Positions 51,847 to 61,548 of a DNA stretch of 64,000 bases are shown piece after piece; the first letter of the stretch is position 1; each line of letters opens with the position of its first letter. The position numbers were made by a program, and so were the translations under genes. This DNA is from Oscillibacter faecalis_A (GTDB lineage Bacteria > Bacillota > Clostridia > Oscillospirales > Oscillospiraceae), in the NCBI RefSeq assembly GCF_029218125.1, contig NZ_JARFXX010000007.1, positions 62,001-126,000 of the forward strand, given 5' to 3'. Below the pieces are notes generated by a model that did no database searches, had not been told where the DNA came from, and saw only the letters and a program-made list of their open reading frames with translations.

Positions 51847-51878
51847 GCGGAGCGGACAGGAAATCCTGTCCGCTCCGC
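51847..51878. terminator. bidirectional terminator
   Basis: GCGGAGCGGACAGGA and TCCTGTCCGCTCCGC, perfect 15-bp stem, between convergent genes at the border of the mobile and the housekeeping part. Confidence 0.85.
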
Positions 51879-51899
51879 GCTCTATTTATTCTATCACAT

Positions 51900-52733
51900 T
51901 TAACGGTCAATAATGGTTTCTGCGGTACCTGCGCCGGCCCGCGCCAGTACCGGGATGTCTCCCACTCCGTCCAGCACAATACTGGGACGATAGGCATAGG
52001 TGTTCACGGTTTCCCGGGTAGAAACGCCGGAGAGCACCAGCGCCGTGGACATACCGCTCTCCAATCCGGAAATCACATCTGTATCCATGCGGTCGCCGAT
52101 CATCACCGCCTCGGCGGAATGACAGCCCAGCAGACGCAATCCGGTACGCATCATCAGGGGATTGGGCTTGCCGCAGAAATACGCCTGTTTGCCGGTGGCC
52201 ATTTCAATGGGAGCCACCAGAGCGCGGCAGGCCGGGGCGATACCGTTTTCAATGGGACCCGACACATCGGAGTTGGCGCCGATGAGCTTGGCACCCGCCA
52301 TCACCAGGTTTGTAGCCTTTGTAAGCGTATCGAGAGAGTAGGCGCGGCCCTCGCCCACCACCACGTAGTCCGGGTTTACATCGTTCATGGTGAAGCCCGC
52401 GTCATACAGGGCGTTCAGCAGCCCCGCCTCGCCGATGGCGAATACAGAGCAACCCGGCGCCTGCTCCTTCAAAAAGGCGGCTGTGGCCAGCGCACTGGTA
52501 TAGAAATGCTCCTCCGGAACATCCAGCCCCATGCGGGCCAGCTTCTGGTTCAGCTCCCGAGGGGTATAGCCGCTGTTATTGGTCAAAAAGAGGTATTCCT
52601 TATTCTCGTCATGAAGCCACTGGATAAATTCCCGTACACCGGGAAGAATTTGGTTGCCGTGGTAGATCACACCGTCCATATCGCAGATGAAGCCCTTTTT
52701 CGCATTGAAATCGATCGTGTGAAACTGTTCCAT
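51900..52733 (-). CDS. HAD-IIA phosphatase, NagD/p-nitrophenyl phosphatase-like
   Basis: A 277-aa HAD-IIA protein: CDMDGVIYHG (motif I, near residue 17), LTNNSGYTPREL (motif II), and IGDRMDTDVISGLESGM (motif IV). NagD-type enzymes dephosphorylate nucleotides and sugar phosphates. ATG at 52733 follows AAAGGTGG; a GTG 12 bp earlier is in frame. Confidence 0.9.
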   Translation of the reverse strand: MEQFHTIDFNAKKGFICDMDGVIYHGNQILPGVREFIQWLHDENKEYLFLTNNSGYTPRELNQKLARMGLDVPEEHFYTSALATAAFLKEQAPGCSVFAIGEAGLLNALYDAGFTMNDVNPDYVVVGEGRAYSLDTLTKATNLVMAGAKLIGANSDVSGPIENGIAPACRALVAPIEMATGKQAYFCGKPNPLMMRTGLRLLGCHSAEAVMIGDRMDTDVISGLESGMSTALVLSGVSTRETVNTYAYRPSIVLDGVGDIPVLARAGAGTAETIIDR

Positions 52734-52854
52734 TTTGCATACCACCTTTCGTTACAAGGCAACTATAGCACAATTTGCGGCACATTTCCACGCTGTTTTC
52801 AAAGCTTTACGAAAATACTATGCTATTTTTACCGTCTATTGACAATGAAAAGCA

Positions 52855-52890
52855 AAAGCGCAGACCTCTTTTAAAAGAGGTCTGCGCTTT
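52855..52890. terminator. perfect palindrome terminator
   Basis: AAAGCGCAGACCTCTTTT directly followed by its complement AAAAGAGGTCTGCGCTTT, 21 bp after the stop of the minus-strand P-loop gene. Confidence 0.88.
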
Positions 52891-52911
52891 CAATATCGGA
52901 TGTATGCTTAT

Positions 52912-53322
52912 TTACAGGAACTTCCGCATCCCATCGGTAGCGATAGCAACATCGCCGCTGATGGTAACGGTGAACTTAATGCCGTTCTTCTCGCCGAAAG
53001 CGTCCAGCCAGTTCAGGAACTTCTCGGTCTCGCCATCCACATCGGAACCAACCGTCTTGCAGAGGTTATCGATAAACACCTGAGAGATATCATAGTTACC
53101 GGCATAGAGGCCGCTGATGAAACCGCGGAACATCTCATAGCTGTGCAGATCATACTCCTGCGCGTCGATCAGCCGGATATTATAATGAATGTTGTAGGAC
53201 ATATCGCGCTTCGGCTCAATGCACACCACATTGCCGGCCTCATCCTTCGCCGCAGCGTTGATGAGTTCAATGAGCTGCTTGGTCTTGCCGGAACCCTTGA
53301 CGCCCATAATCAATCTAACCAT
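52912..53322 (-). CDS. small P-loop NTPase-like protein
   Basis: A 136-aa protein with Walker A GVKGSGKT at residues 7-14 and a hydrophobic strand ending in Asp (ISQVFIDNL) as possible Walker B. Resembles ATP-binding twitching-type stubs in Clostridia annotated only as ATP-binding. Single gene with AGGAG before the start. Function unknown. Confidence 0.75.
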   Translation of the reverse strand: MVRLIMGVKGSGKTKQLIELINAAAKDEAGNVVCIEPKRDMSYNIHYNIRLIDAQEYDLHSYEMFRGFISGLYAGNYDISQVFIDNLCKTVGSDVDGETEKFLNWLDAFGEKNGIKFTVTISGDVAIATDGMRKFL

Positions 53323-53464
53323 AGTCGATCACTCCTGTCATTGTTCGTCACCGTTAAAAACAGCACGGGGACGTTTCATGCTTATAGCATACCATAAAGA
53401 ACAGGAAAAGACAATGCCAAAAACAAAATTAGAAATTTGTTCATATAGCCGGGAGACAAGGCGT

Positions 53465-54454
53465 TCAGCCGCCGTAATATAGTCCCAGCAGACGGGCAAG
53501 GTCATGAAGCTCCAGATAGCTGACGCCATCCGCGATCAGGCAGGGACCGGAGAGGCTCGGCTGCCCGGATACGGCGGGGCCGTGGGCCTGCTTTTGGTCC
53601 GGGCGGATAAAGAACACGGTCTCCCCGCTGTCGGTTTTCACCACTGCGCCGTATTCCTTATCCCAAGAGACCTGAAAACCGGCGGCCTCCGCCACGGCGC
53701 GGATGGGGGCGTACAGCCGCGCATCCCCATAGGGGCGGCGCAGTGCGGAGGGCTCAAGGATGGCCGTGCCGTTGATGTACAGACGTCCGCAGCCATTCAG
53801 CGCCAGATAGCCGGGGTAGGCGTATGGAAATACCAGCACCCGCTCCGCCTGCCCGGCGTCATCAGCCCATATCAGCACCCGAGTACCGGGAAGCAAATCC
53901 TGACAGGTAACGCGATTCCGGGTAAGATAGGGCGTAATTTTCGCGTCCTCCCACACCTGATACACACTTCCGTCGGACAGCGTGACGGATATTCCGCTGC
54001 GGTCCGGAATACCGACGCTTGTAAGCCCATCGGCCCGCACGATCACATCGTACTGCGGCACCCGGTAATCCGCCGGGATGTTGACCAGCAGCACCTCCAG
54101 TATAGTCTGAGGCGGCAGGCTCAAGGTTGTAGCTGTGTAGCCGCTGGTCCATGCGTAAACAGTGCTCCCATCCCGAACAGAAGCGGCTGATACCGGCTCA
54201 CCGGTCACGGCGTCCAGAATCATGGTGTCCTCCCACAGCCAGAACACGATTCCGTCCGTAGGTGCAGTCTCACCGGGCTTTTGTACCAGAATCTTGCCGT
54301 TTTCCTGCTGGGTCACGGTCCCCCAATACACATTATACTGCGGGTCCGGCACGTAGGCGTGATCGGCGGGGTCTTCGGTTCCGGCAGCCAGTGCGGAGAC
54401 GCACAGCGCGGCGGTGCAGACCAGCAAAGCCATGATGCGGAAGTATTTTTTCAT
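53465..54454 (-). CDS. secreted protein with copper amine oxidase N-like domain
   Basis: A 329-aa protein with a signal peptide (MKKYFRIMALLVCTAALCVS, cleavage after ALAAG). The C-terminal ~90 residues carry the copper-amine-oxidase-N-like (stalk) repeat: YAPIRAVAEAAGFQVSWDKE. The middle part has two beta-rich repeats beginning with VFWLWEDTMI and VYQVWEDAKI. In Clostridia this domain is a cell-wall or ligand-binding module, not an oxidase. AGGAGG upstream; no clear operon. Confidence 0.8.
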   Translation of the reverse strand: MKKYFRIMALLVCTAALCVSALAAGTEDPADHAYVPDPQYNVYWGTVTQQENGKILVQKPGETAPTDGIVFWLWEDTMILDAVTGEPVSAASVRDGSTVYAWTSGYTATTLSLPPQTILEVLLVNIPADYRVPQYDVIVRADGLTSVGIPDRSGISVTLSDGSVYQVWEDAKITPYLTRNRVTCQDLLPGTRVLIWADDAGQAERVLVFPYAYPGYLALNGCGRLYINGTAILEPSALRRPYGDARLYAPIRAVAEAAGFQVSWDKEYGAVVKTDSGETVFFIRPDQKQAHGPAVSGQPSLSGPCLIADGVSYLELHDLARLLGLYYGG

Positions 54455-54547
54455 AGAAACATCCTCCTGTCAAAATGATTTGGAAAATTAAGGGGTATCT
54501 GTCGGTATAGACGCAAGTGCTCCGGAAAAAGTTCCCATAAAAAATTG

Positions 54548-54578
54548 TACCGCCTGCCGCGTTTGCGGCAGACGGTAC
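54548..54578. terminator. terminator of htpG
   Basis: GTACCG(C)CTGCCGC, loop GTTT, GCGGCAG(A)CGGTAC, just after the htpG stop on the minus strand. Confidence 0.8.
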
Positions 54579-54584
54579 AAGGCG

Positions 54585-56468
54585 TTACTTCATCAGCTCG
54601 CACACCAGATCGGTATAGCCGGAGGGATCGTCCAGCGGCAGACCGGCAATAAGAAGCGCCTGATCGTACAGGAGCTTGGCGTACTTTTTTGCCTTTTCCG
54701 GGTCGGCGGAAACGGCGCTCTCCAGCGCGGCAAAAACGGGATGCTCCGTGTTCAGCTCCAGAATCCGCTGGGCCTTGATGTTGCTGTCAGGCTGCATGAG
54801 CTGGAAATACTTCTCCATCTCAAAGCTCAGGCCCTCGCCGGCGCTCAGACAAACCGGGTGGGACTTCAGGCGGGCAGAGGGCTTTACCTCCGCCACGGCG
54901 TCTCCCAGTGTGTCCTTGACAAAAGTGAATACATCCTCATGAGCGTCCGCGGCCTCCTTGGCCTTTTCCAGGTCCTCCGCCTCGGCTACGCCATCCATAG
55001 CGGAGCGGAACTCCTTATCCTTGTAGGTCCGCAGCGTTTGTGCCACGAACTCGTCCACCTCCTCGGTGAAGTAAAGAATCTCAATGCCCTGATCCTTCAG
55101 CGCCTCAAGCTGGGGCAGACGGTCAATCTTGTCCACGCTGTCGCCGGCGGCGTAATAGATGACCTTCTGGTCCTCCTTCATCCGGGAAACATATTCCTCC
55201 AGCGTGACCGGCTTTTTCTCCGTGGAGGACCAGAACAGCAGCAGGTCCTGCAAAAGCTCCTTGTGCGCGCCGTAATCGCCCACCACGCCGTATTTCAACT
55301 GGCGGCCGAAGTTCTTCCAGAAGGTTTCATAAGCCTCCCGCTCATCCTTCAGCATTTTGGCAAGCTCGCTCTTGATCTTCTTTTCCAGATTGGCGGCAAT
55401 AACCTTCAGCTGGCGGTCATGCTGCAAAAGCTCCCGGGAGATGTTCAGGCTCAAATCAGGAGAGTCCACCACGCCGCGGACAAAACGGAAATGCTCCGGC
55501 AGCAGATCCGGGCACTTGTCCATAATGAGAACGCCGCTGGAATAGAGCTGCAAGCCCTTTTCGTATTCCTTGGTGTAGAAGTCGAAGGGGGTGGCACCGG
55601 GGATGAACAGCAAGGCCTTGTAGGTCACAGCGCCCTCGGCGGACACGGTGATGACCCGCTGGGGGTCCGCGAAATCATGAAACTTCTCCTGATAGAACTT
55701 ATTATATTCCTCGGGCTTCACATCCGCCTTCTTCCGCTGCCAGATCGGCACCATGGAGTTCAGCGTCTCCATTTCCACATAGGGTACCTCGTCCGGCTTG
55801 TCGGACATACAGGAGGCCACCTTCTTCGTTTTGGTAACGGCCATGCGGATGGGGAAACGGATATAATCGGAATACTTCTTTACCAGTTCCCGGAGCTTCC
55901 ATTCCTCCAGAAATTCACTGTAATGCTCATCCTCGGTATCATCCTTCAGGTGCATGATGACCTCGGTACCGACATCGGACTTATCACACTCTGTAATGGT
56001 GTAGCCATCCGCGCCGGAGGACTGCCACTGATAAGCGGTGTCGCTGCCGAACTTCCGGGTACGGACCGTCACCTGATCGCAGACCATGAACGCAGAGTAG
56101 AAGCCCACGCCGAACTGGCCGATCACGTCGGTGTCCTTGGTGTCATCTCCCACCTCCTGCTTGAACTTGTAGGAACCGGAGGAGGCGATGACGCCCAGAT
56201 TGTTCTCCAGATCCTCCTTGTCCATGCCGATGCCGTTATCCGTAACGGTAATGGTACGGCCTTCTTTATTTACGGACAGGTCAATTTTGAAATCCTTCCG
56301 GGTCAGCTTCACGCTGTCATCCGTCAGGGCCTGGTAGCACAGCTTGTCGCAGGCATCGCTGGCGTTGGAGAGAATCTCCCGGAGAAAAATCTCCTTATGG
56401 GTATAAATGGAGTTGATCATCAAGTCCAGCAGACGCTTGGACTCCGCCTTGAACTGTTTCTTTGCCAT
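54585..56468 (-). CDS. htpG: molecular chaperone HtpG (Hsp90)
   Basis: A 627-aa Hsp90 homologue. The GHKL ATPase signatures are complete: LREILSNASDACDKL, DNGIGMDKEDL, GVIASSGSYKF and GQFGVGFYSAFMV; the middle domain has SPDLSLNISRELLQ with the catalytic Arg region; the C-terminus ends LVCELMK. Cytosolic ATP-dependent chaperone for late folding and stress. AAAGGAAG precedes the ATG. No CIRCE element was noticed upstream. Confidence 0.97.
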   Translation of the reverse strand: MAKKQFKAESKRLLDLMINSIYTHKEIFLREILSNASDACDKLCYQALTDDSVKLTRKDFKIDLSVNKEGRTITVTDNGIGMDKEDLENNLGVIASSGSYKFKQEVGDDTKDTDVIGQFGVGFYSAFMVCDQVTVRTRKFGSDTAYQWQSSGADGYTITECDKSDVGTEVIMHLKDDTEDEHYSEFLEEWKLRELVKKYSDYIRFPIRMAVTKTKKVASCMSDKPDEVPYVEMETLNSMVPIWQRKKADVKPEEYNKFYQEKFHDFADPQRVITVSAEGAVTYKALLFIPGATPFDFYTKEYEKGLQLYSSGVLIMDKCPDLLPEHFRFVRGVVDSPDLSLNISRELLQHDRQLKVIAANLEKKIKSELAKMLKDEREAYETFWKNFGRQLKYGVVGDYGAHKELLQDLLLFWSSTEKKPVTLEEYVSRMKEDQKVIYYAAGDSVDKIDRLPQLEALKDQGIEILYFTEEVDEFVAQTLRTYKDKEFRSAMDGVAEAEDLEKAKEAADAHEDVFTFVKDTLGDAVAEVKPSARLKSHPVCLSAGEGLSFEMEKYFQLMQPDSNIKAQRILELNTEHPVFAALESAVSADPEKAKKYAKLLYDQALLIAGLPLDDPSGYTDLVCELMK

Positions 56469-56651
56469 GAACAGAACACTTCCTTTGTGTATTTTAATAT
56501 CGAGTATATTGTAGCACGGACAGCGAAGAAAGAAATTACTTTTTTGTAAACTTCACAGTCAAACCGTTGCCTTTCCCTGACCTTTCCGCTAAAATACAGT
56601 GGTAACGAGATACGGCGCCGCTCCGCGCCGATGAAAAGAGGCAGCAGATAT

Positions 56652-57074
56652 ATGTTTTATAAATTCAGATGCGCGGTGGCGCGGTTCATGTACGGCCGGA
56701 ACGGCATGGATCAGATGAATCAGGCTCTTCTGCGGGGCTATCTGGTGATTCTGGTGGCCCAGTTGATTTTCAGCCTTCTGCGGCTATGGATCCCCGCCCG
56801 GATCTGCGAATCCCTCCTTTGGGTGCTGATGGTGTTTATTCTGTTCCGGATGTTTTCCAAAAACCTGCCGAAGCGGCGGGAGGAAAACCAGCAATTCATG
56901 AGCTGGGTCTGGAAAACGCGGAACAGCGCTGCCGGGGCCAAGGCCCGCCGGGCGGACAAGGAGCATAAATACTTTACCTGCAAATGCGGTGCCGTGTGCC
57001 GTGTGCCGGTGGGAAAGGGAAAAATCGTCATCACCTGCCCCAAATGCGGTGCGAAGATTGAAGCGAAAACCTGA
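56652..57074 (+). CDS. small membrane protein with C-terminal zinc ribbon
   Basis: About 140 aa: two hydrophobic helices (YLVILVAQLIFSLLRLWI and ESLLWVLMVFILFRMF), a basic linker, and a zinc ribbon CKCGAVCRVP ... CPKCGAKIE at the end. The start at 56652 follows AGAGG; an ATG 21 bp earlier is in frame. Single gene, divergent from htpG. A known type of small clostridial protein; role unknown. Confidence 0.75.
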   Translation: MFYKFRCAVARFMYGRNGMDQMNQALLRGYLVILVAQLIFSLLRLWIPARICESLLWVLMVFILFRMFSKNLPKRREENQQFMSWVWKTRNSAAGAKARRADKEHKYFTCKCGAVCRVPVGKGKIVITCPKCGAKIEAKT

Positions 57075-57078
57075 CAAA

Positions 57079-57119
57079 TAAAAACAGCCCGGAGGACACA
57101 TCCTCCGGGCTGTTTTTTT
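57079..57119. terminator. strong bidirectional terminator
   Basis: AAAACAGCCCGGAGGA, loop CACA, TCCTCCGGGCTGTTTTTTT, between convergent genes. Confidence 0.92.
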
Positions 57120-57134
57120 GTTTTGCTTTAGTGG

Positions 57135-59111
57135 CTATCCTACCTCCGCATATTTCAGCTTGTAATAGCTCCAGCAGCGCCATTTACGGATAGCAGCCTT
57201 CAGCGCGGCGGCGGTCTCGTCCGTCCGCTCGAGCAGGTCGCGGTTGGCGATGAGCTCACCATCGGTGAGGATATAGATCTTCTTCTGCACCACAGGCACC
57301 AGCCGCCGCACAGAGGAAAGAAAATCGAACCATGGACTTTCACCGCCCCGGCCGGTAAGGTCCAGCAGAACGCTGCCAAGGAACGCGGCGGATACGGTAC
57401 CGTCCTCCGGCAGTGCCAGCTGCTTTGCGGCGGCCTCCCAGTCCAGAGCATCGGCAGCGGCAGCGTTAGTCCATATCACATAGGGCGTTTTGTAGGAGCA
57501 GAGGATATCCGTCCGGTCATTTTCGGCAATGGACACCTCGGAGCCAAGCTCTGCATAGCCCTTCTGGTTATCCCCCAGATAGGGCAGATGGTCTCCGTAA
57601 AATACCAGTACCACCGGCTCACTGCGCTCCGCGAAATACGCGGTCAGGCGGCCCAGCATGGCATCTGCGTCCCGGACGCCCTCGGTATAGACCTCCAGCA
57701 TGGTGCGGGTTTCATCAGAAATGTCCGCCGTTACGGAAACAGGAGCAAAGGTGTGTCCCTCGCCGTACTTGTCGGCAGTGTAGCTCATGTGATTCTGGAT
57801 GGTGGTGGTGTAGTTGAACAGGGGGCGGCCCTCGCTGACCGCCGTTTCAAATTCTTCCTCGATCAGACCAGCCATGTAGTCATCCGTGACCCAGCGGCCC
57901 TTGTATTCCGGGTCCTGCATATCCTTGGCAAAAACCGTGTTCTCCGCGCCCAGCCAGCGGTAAACATTTTCCCGGTTGTAGAACCAGGCATCGCCGGGAT
58001 GGTAGAAGGAGGTGCGGTAGCCATCGGCGTCAAACACCCGAAACAGGCTGTCCAGATTGCGGTTGATAACCCGCATAGCGGAGGTGGTGGTATCCGACAG
58101 GGCGTTGGTCTGCATCCCGGTCAGTACGTCGAACTCCGTATTGGCCGTGCCGCCGGCAAAGCCCGGAACAACAATGTGACCGGTGAGGGCGTGGGGGTCA
58201 TTCTGCAAGGCGTGGAGGTTGGGCAGGGGGTCATCCCCCTCCGCCCAGTTGAACATGGAGCCATCGGTGATGTCGGAAAATGCCTCGTTCATGACCATGA
58301 TAATGTTGACGTCCTTACCGAGCCCCGACTGCTCCCCGGTCTCCCACCCAGCGGCCTCAGACTTGGAAAAGCCCTCCGGCTTATCCACGGGATAGGTGGT
58401 GAACTGGTGGCAGAAACAGTACGGAAAGCCCAGCTCGTTGAACACGGCGGGGACATAGTAGGCATTGCTGACGCGGAAGGAGTTATAGAGGTCATTGCTG
58501 GCGTACACCGTGAAGATCAGGGCGGTCAACACGCCGAAGCTGAGGACTGCGCCCACGATCCGTTCCGGCCAGCAGCGGCCGGGGAACGCGGCCGCGGCGT
58601 CCCGCTTTGTCAGCTTGGCCTTCAGGGCGGCAAAGGACACCGGGCGGCTGGGGAACAGCACGCCAAGGCCCACGAGCAGCGCGGTGGTCAGCACCACCAC
58701 GGCGATGGCCTTCACCGGATAGCGGATGTCGAAGGACTGGATGGCGCTGCCTACCTCCCGCAGAAGAGAGAAGTCCCGGGGGAACACCGGCTCGTCCCGG
58801 ACCTCAATTTTGACCCGGTTGGCAAGGGACAGCGCGCAGACGAAAAAATTCACCAGTGCTCCGCTGCAAAAGACATTCCGGAACAGGAAGGCGAAGGCCA
58901 GCAGCAATAGTCCGATGGGGAGAGCGTTCAAAACGATCAGCAGGGGCTGGGCCTTGAACCCTGCCAGCACCGTCCGCAGGGCGTTTGGCTGGCACCACAG
59001 GGCCAGTAAAGTGATACAGCCTGCCAGCAAAACGGCGGCCAGCAGACTCCCCCAGAGGGGCAATTCTCTTTTATAGATTCGCTTTTCTTTCAAAACGTAA
59101 AGTCCTTTCAT
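57135..59111 (-). CDS. LTA synthase family membrane sulfatase-fold enzyme
   Basis: A 658-aa protein with five or so N-terminal TM helices and an extracellular alkaline-phosphatase/sulfatase domain from ~270. Metal and nucleophile motifs: MNEAFSD (Glu), GGTANTEFDVLTG (Thr nucleophile), FYHPGDAWFYNR and FYGDHLPYLGDN (metal Asp/His). LtaS relatives transfer glycerophosphate from phosphatidylglycerol to glycolipid or glycans at the outer membrane face. Whether it makes lipoteichoic acid or modifies another polymer is open. Confidence 0.9.
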   Translation of the reverse strand: MKGLYVLKEKRIYKRELPLWGSLLAAVLLAGCITLLALWCQPNALRTVLAGFKAQPLLIVLNALPIGLLLLAFAFLFRNVFCSGALVNFFVCALSLANRVKIEVRDEPVFPRDFSLLREVGSAIQSFDIRYPVKAIAVVVLTTALLVGLGVLFPSRPVSFAALKAKLTKRDAAAAFPGRCWPERIVGAVLSFGVLTALIFTVYASNDLYNSFRVSNAYYVPAVFNELGFPYCFCHQFTTYPVDKPEGFSKSEAAGWETGEQSGLGKDVNIIMVMNEAFSDITDGSMFNWAEGDDPLPNLHALQNDPHALTGHIVVPGFAGGTANTEFDVLTGMQTNALSDTTTSAMRVINRNLDSLFRVFDADGYRTSFYHPGDAWFYNRENVYRWLGAENTVFAKDMQDPEYKGRWVTDDYMAGLIEEEFETAVSEGRPLFNYTTTIQNHMSYTADKYGEGHTFAPVSVTADISDETRTMLEVYTEGVRDADAMLGRLTAYFAERSEPVVLVFYGDHLPYLGDNQKGYAELGSEVSIAENDRTDILCSYKTPYVIWTNAAAADALDWEAAAKQLALPEDGTVSAAFLGSVLLDLTGRGGESPWFDFLSSVRRLVPVVQKKIYILTDGELIANRDLLERTDETAAALKAAIRKWRCWSYYKLKYAEVG

Positions 59112-59334
59112 ACCAGAATACCTCTATTATATGGATTTGCCAGGAATTTGCAAGTATTCCCGAAATTTTGCGAGCTTTGCGAAGCGGAGAGAAAACCGGC
59201 ATTCCCGAAAAAATCTTGCGGAATTACAATACAAAATGTCGATTTAAAAGCAAAAATACGAATCGTATTGAAAACGCAGTCGATTTGCCAATGACTTGCA
59301 CGGTGACAAATATAAGAAGCGCATGCAAGAAGAA

Positions 59335-59371
59335 AAGCACGTTTCCTCGTCAAAAGGAAACGTGCTTTTTG
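59335..59371. terminator. terminator of the CobW-type operon
   Basis: AAAGCACGTTTCCT pairs with AGGAAACGTGCTTTTT, on the 3' side of the minus-strand GTPase gene. The rest of 59112-59383 shows no gene. Confidence 0.88.
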
Positions 59372-59383
59372 AATATCAGTAGG

Positions 59384-60316
59384 TCAGAAGCTCACAACTT
59401 CGTTGGCAGGCTTTTCGCAGGGCTTGATGGACATAACGTGCATGACCGGGCCCTTGCCCTTGTAGGCGGGGTGGTTTTCCACGGCCATACGGGCCTCCAC
59501 CTCTACCCAGTCCCGGTTTTTGTATTTGGAAAGGTCCATACCCTTTGCCACAAGACCGAGGAACTGTACATCTGCCTCGCAGCAGACCATGGCAAAGCGG
59601 CCGGGGCAATGGGTGCCGGGGTACTTCTTGGAGTGGCACATGAGCAGCTTCATGTGAACGGTCTTGCCCGCCCAGCGGTCGGGGTAGTCCATAACGTCCA
59701 CATACCACACGCCGTAATCGTTGTCCGGAATGTCAATGACCTTTTGGTTCAGGTCAAAGGGACAGACCTCACCGTTGTTGTAGTCCTCACTGTTGCCGTT
59801 GTTGTCCTCCAGATAGATGTCCGCACGGCGGTTCACCATCCGCAGATTCCGCTTCCGCAGGGCGGCCTTCAGCTCGTCCGTACAGCGGTTGAACACCAGC
59901 AGATCGGCGTTGGTGATCTTCTCCATCATGATCTGACCCATGTTTTTTGCGTAGGGCTCAAAGGTCCCCGCGTCCACAAAGGTCATGACCTGATAGAGCA
60001 CCCAGTTGGCCGGCAGCACCTCCCGGTACAGCCGCTCCATGGACCACATGCCGTTGTACTCGATCAGGACCTGCTTGGGCTTGTACTGCTTTTCCCACTC
60101 CTTGCATTGGGAGCAGGTCAGGGAGCTCTCCTCGTCCACGGTAACAACAGTCACGTTGTCCAGCGCCTTCTGCTCGTATTCCAGTTCGCCTTCCTCGCAG
60201 CAGATGAGAAGCGTTTTATCCTCCCGGGCGAAGCCATCCTCTAAAATGCCGTTGATAAATTCAGTTTTGCCGCCGTCCAGAAAGCCGGCGATGAGATATA
60301 CAGGAATATCAGCCAT
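59384..60316 (-). CDS. CobW-type (G3E) GTPase
   Basis: A 310-aa G3E-family P-loop GTPase. Walker A AGFLDGGKT near residue 10, and a CSQC pair at ~68-71 near the usual CxCC metal-binding region. The C-terminal region looks like the membrane/metal-related TIGR03943-associated type (VNRRADIYLEDNN, MDYPDRWAGK). It lies 12 bp after the larger CobW gene in one operon. Likely a metallochaperone or a partner of one; metal not known. Confidence 0.85.
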   Translation of the reverse strand: MADIPVYLIAGFLDGGKTEFINGILEDGFAREDKTLLICCEEGELEYEQKALDNVTVVTVDEESSLTCSQCKEWEKQYKPKQVLIEYNGMWSMERLYREVLPANWVLYQVMTFVDAGTFEPYAKNMGQIMMEKITNADLLVFNRCTDELKAALRKRNLRMVNRRADIYLEDNNGNSEDYNNGEVCPFDLNQKVIDIPDNDYGVWYVDVMDYPDRWAGKTVHMKLLMCHSKKYPGTHCPGRFAMVCCEADVQFLGLVAKGMDLSKYKNRDWVEVEARMAVENHPAYKGKGPVMHVMSIKPCEKPANEVVSF

Positions 60317-60328
60317 GAAAATTTTCGC

Positions 60329-61468
60329 TTACAGGCCGAACAGCTCTGCCAGCTTTTCCTCCTTCAAATCAGAACCGATGACGCACAGGCGGCCGGTATA
60401 GTCGGGATGACCGGCGCGAATCTCATGCTCCTCCGGCACATAGTCGAACTCGATCCACGCACCGTCCGTGCCGTTCACAATGCCCTTGGCCCGGAGAATG
60501 GCGCCGTACTCGCCGGAATCCAGCGCGGTGAGGATGCGGTCGATATCCGCCTGCGTATACACCTTGGGTGTTTCCTTACCCCAGGAGGTGAACACCTCAT
60601 CGGCGTGGTGATGATGGTGATGGTCATGGCAGGAGCAGTTGGGGTCATCGCACTCGCCGTGGTCATGATGATGCTCGTGTTCATGCTCATGGCCGCAGTA
60701 CTCGTCATGGTCATGGTGATGCTCGTGGTCATGCTCGTGCTCATGGTCATGGTGGTGGCAGGAGCAGTTGGGATCGTCGCACTCCTCGCCGTCATGATGA
60801 TGGTGATGGTGCTCGTGCTCGTCGGCCTCATGTTCCGCCCGCATCTTCTCCAGCAGTTCATCGGCCAGAGAGACCTTTTCGATGGCGGAGAGGATGGCCT
60901 TGCCGTCCAGCTCATCCCAAGGGGTAGTGATAATGGCGGCATCGGCGTTTTTCTCCCGGAGCATGGACACGGCGGCCTCCAGCTTCTCCTGCGTCATCTT
61001 CTGAGTCCGGGAGAGGATGATAGTGCCCGCGGCCTCGATCTGGTTGTTGTAGAACTCACCGAAGTTCTTCATATAGACCTTCACCTTGGTGGCGTCTGCC
61101 ACGGTGACGAAGCTGTTGAGCTTCATCTCGGGAACGTCCTTTACGGAGTTTTCCACCGCCACGATCACGTCGCTGAGCTTGCCCACGCCGGAGGGCTCAA
61201 TGAGGATGCGGTCGGGGTGGAACTGAGCCTCCACGTCCTTCAAAGCCTTGTTGAAATCGCCCACCAGAGAGCAGCAGATGCACCCGGCGGACATTTCGGA
61301 GATCTGGATGCCGGATTCCTTTAAGAAGCCGCCGTCAATGTTGATCTCACCGAACTCATTTTCGATCAGCACCAGCTTTTCGCCCTTGTAGGCCTCCGCC
61401 AGCAGCTTTTTGATGAGCGTGGTCTTGCCGGCACCGAGGAAGCCGGAGACAATATCAATTTTTGTCAT
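60329..61468 (-). CDS. CobW-type GTPase with histidine-rich metal-binding loop
   Basis: A 379-aa G3E GTPase: Walker A GFLGAGKT (9-16), the CxCC metal motif GCICCS (62-67), and a C-terminal CobW_C domain. Residues ~212-288 form a His/Asp/Glu-rich insert containing two copies of CDDPNCSCH (230-238 and 273-281). Family members deliver zinc, cobalt or nickel to target enzymes; the loop suggests storage or capture of zinc or nickel. AAAGGA precedes the start. It forms an operon with the smaller GTPase downstream. Confidence 0.92.
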   Translation of the reverse strand: MTKIDIVSGFLGAGKTTLIKKLLAEAYKGEKLVLIENEFGEINIDGGFLKESGIQISEMSAGCICCSLVGDFNKALKDVEAQFHPDRILIEPSGVGKLSDVIVAVENSVKDVPEMKLNSFVTVADATKVKVYMKNFGEFYNNQIEAAGTIILSRTQKMTQEKLEAAVSMLREKNADAAIITTPWDELDGKAILSAIEKVSLADELLEKMRAEHEADEHEHHHHHHDGEECDDPNCSCHHHDHEHEHDHEHHHDHDEYCGHEHEHEHHHDHGECDDPNCSCHDHHHHHHADEVFTSWGKETPKVYTQADIDRILTALDSGEYGAILRAKGIVNGTDGAWIEFDYVPEEHEIRAGHPDYTGRLCVIGSDLKEEKLAELFGL

Positions 61469-61548
61469 GGTATCAGTCCTTTACTAAAATTTTATACCAT
61501 CGTTATCATACCACCAAAATGAAAAAAAGCAACGCTGTCACAGAAAGT

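Noticed and set aside
54741..56549. 602-codon plus-strand frame opposite htpG
   Set aside because: Shadow of the htpG coding sequence; composition artefact.
60600..60840. Repeated CATGATGGTCATGG-like units, considered as CRISPR or VNTR
   Set aside because: They encode the His-rich loop of the CobW protein; irregular unit length and no spacers.
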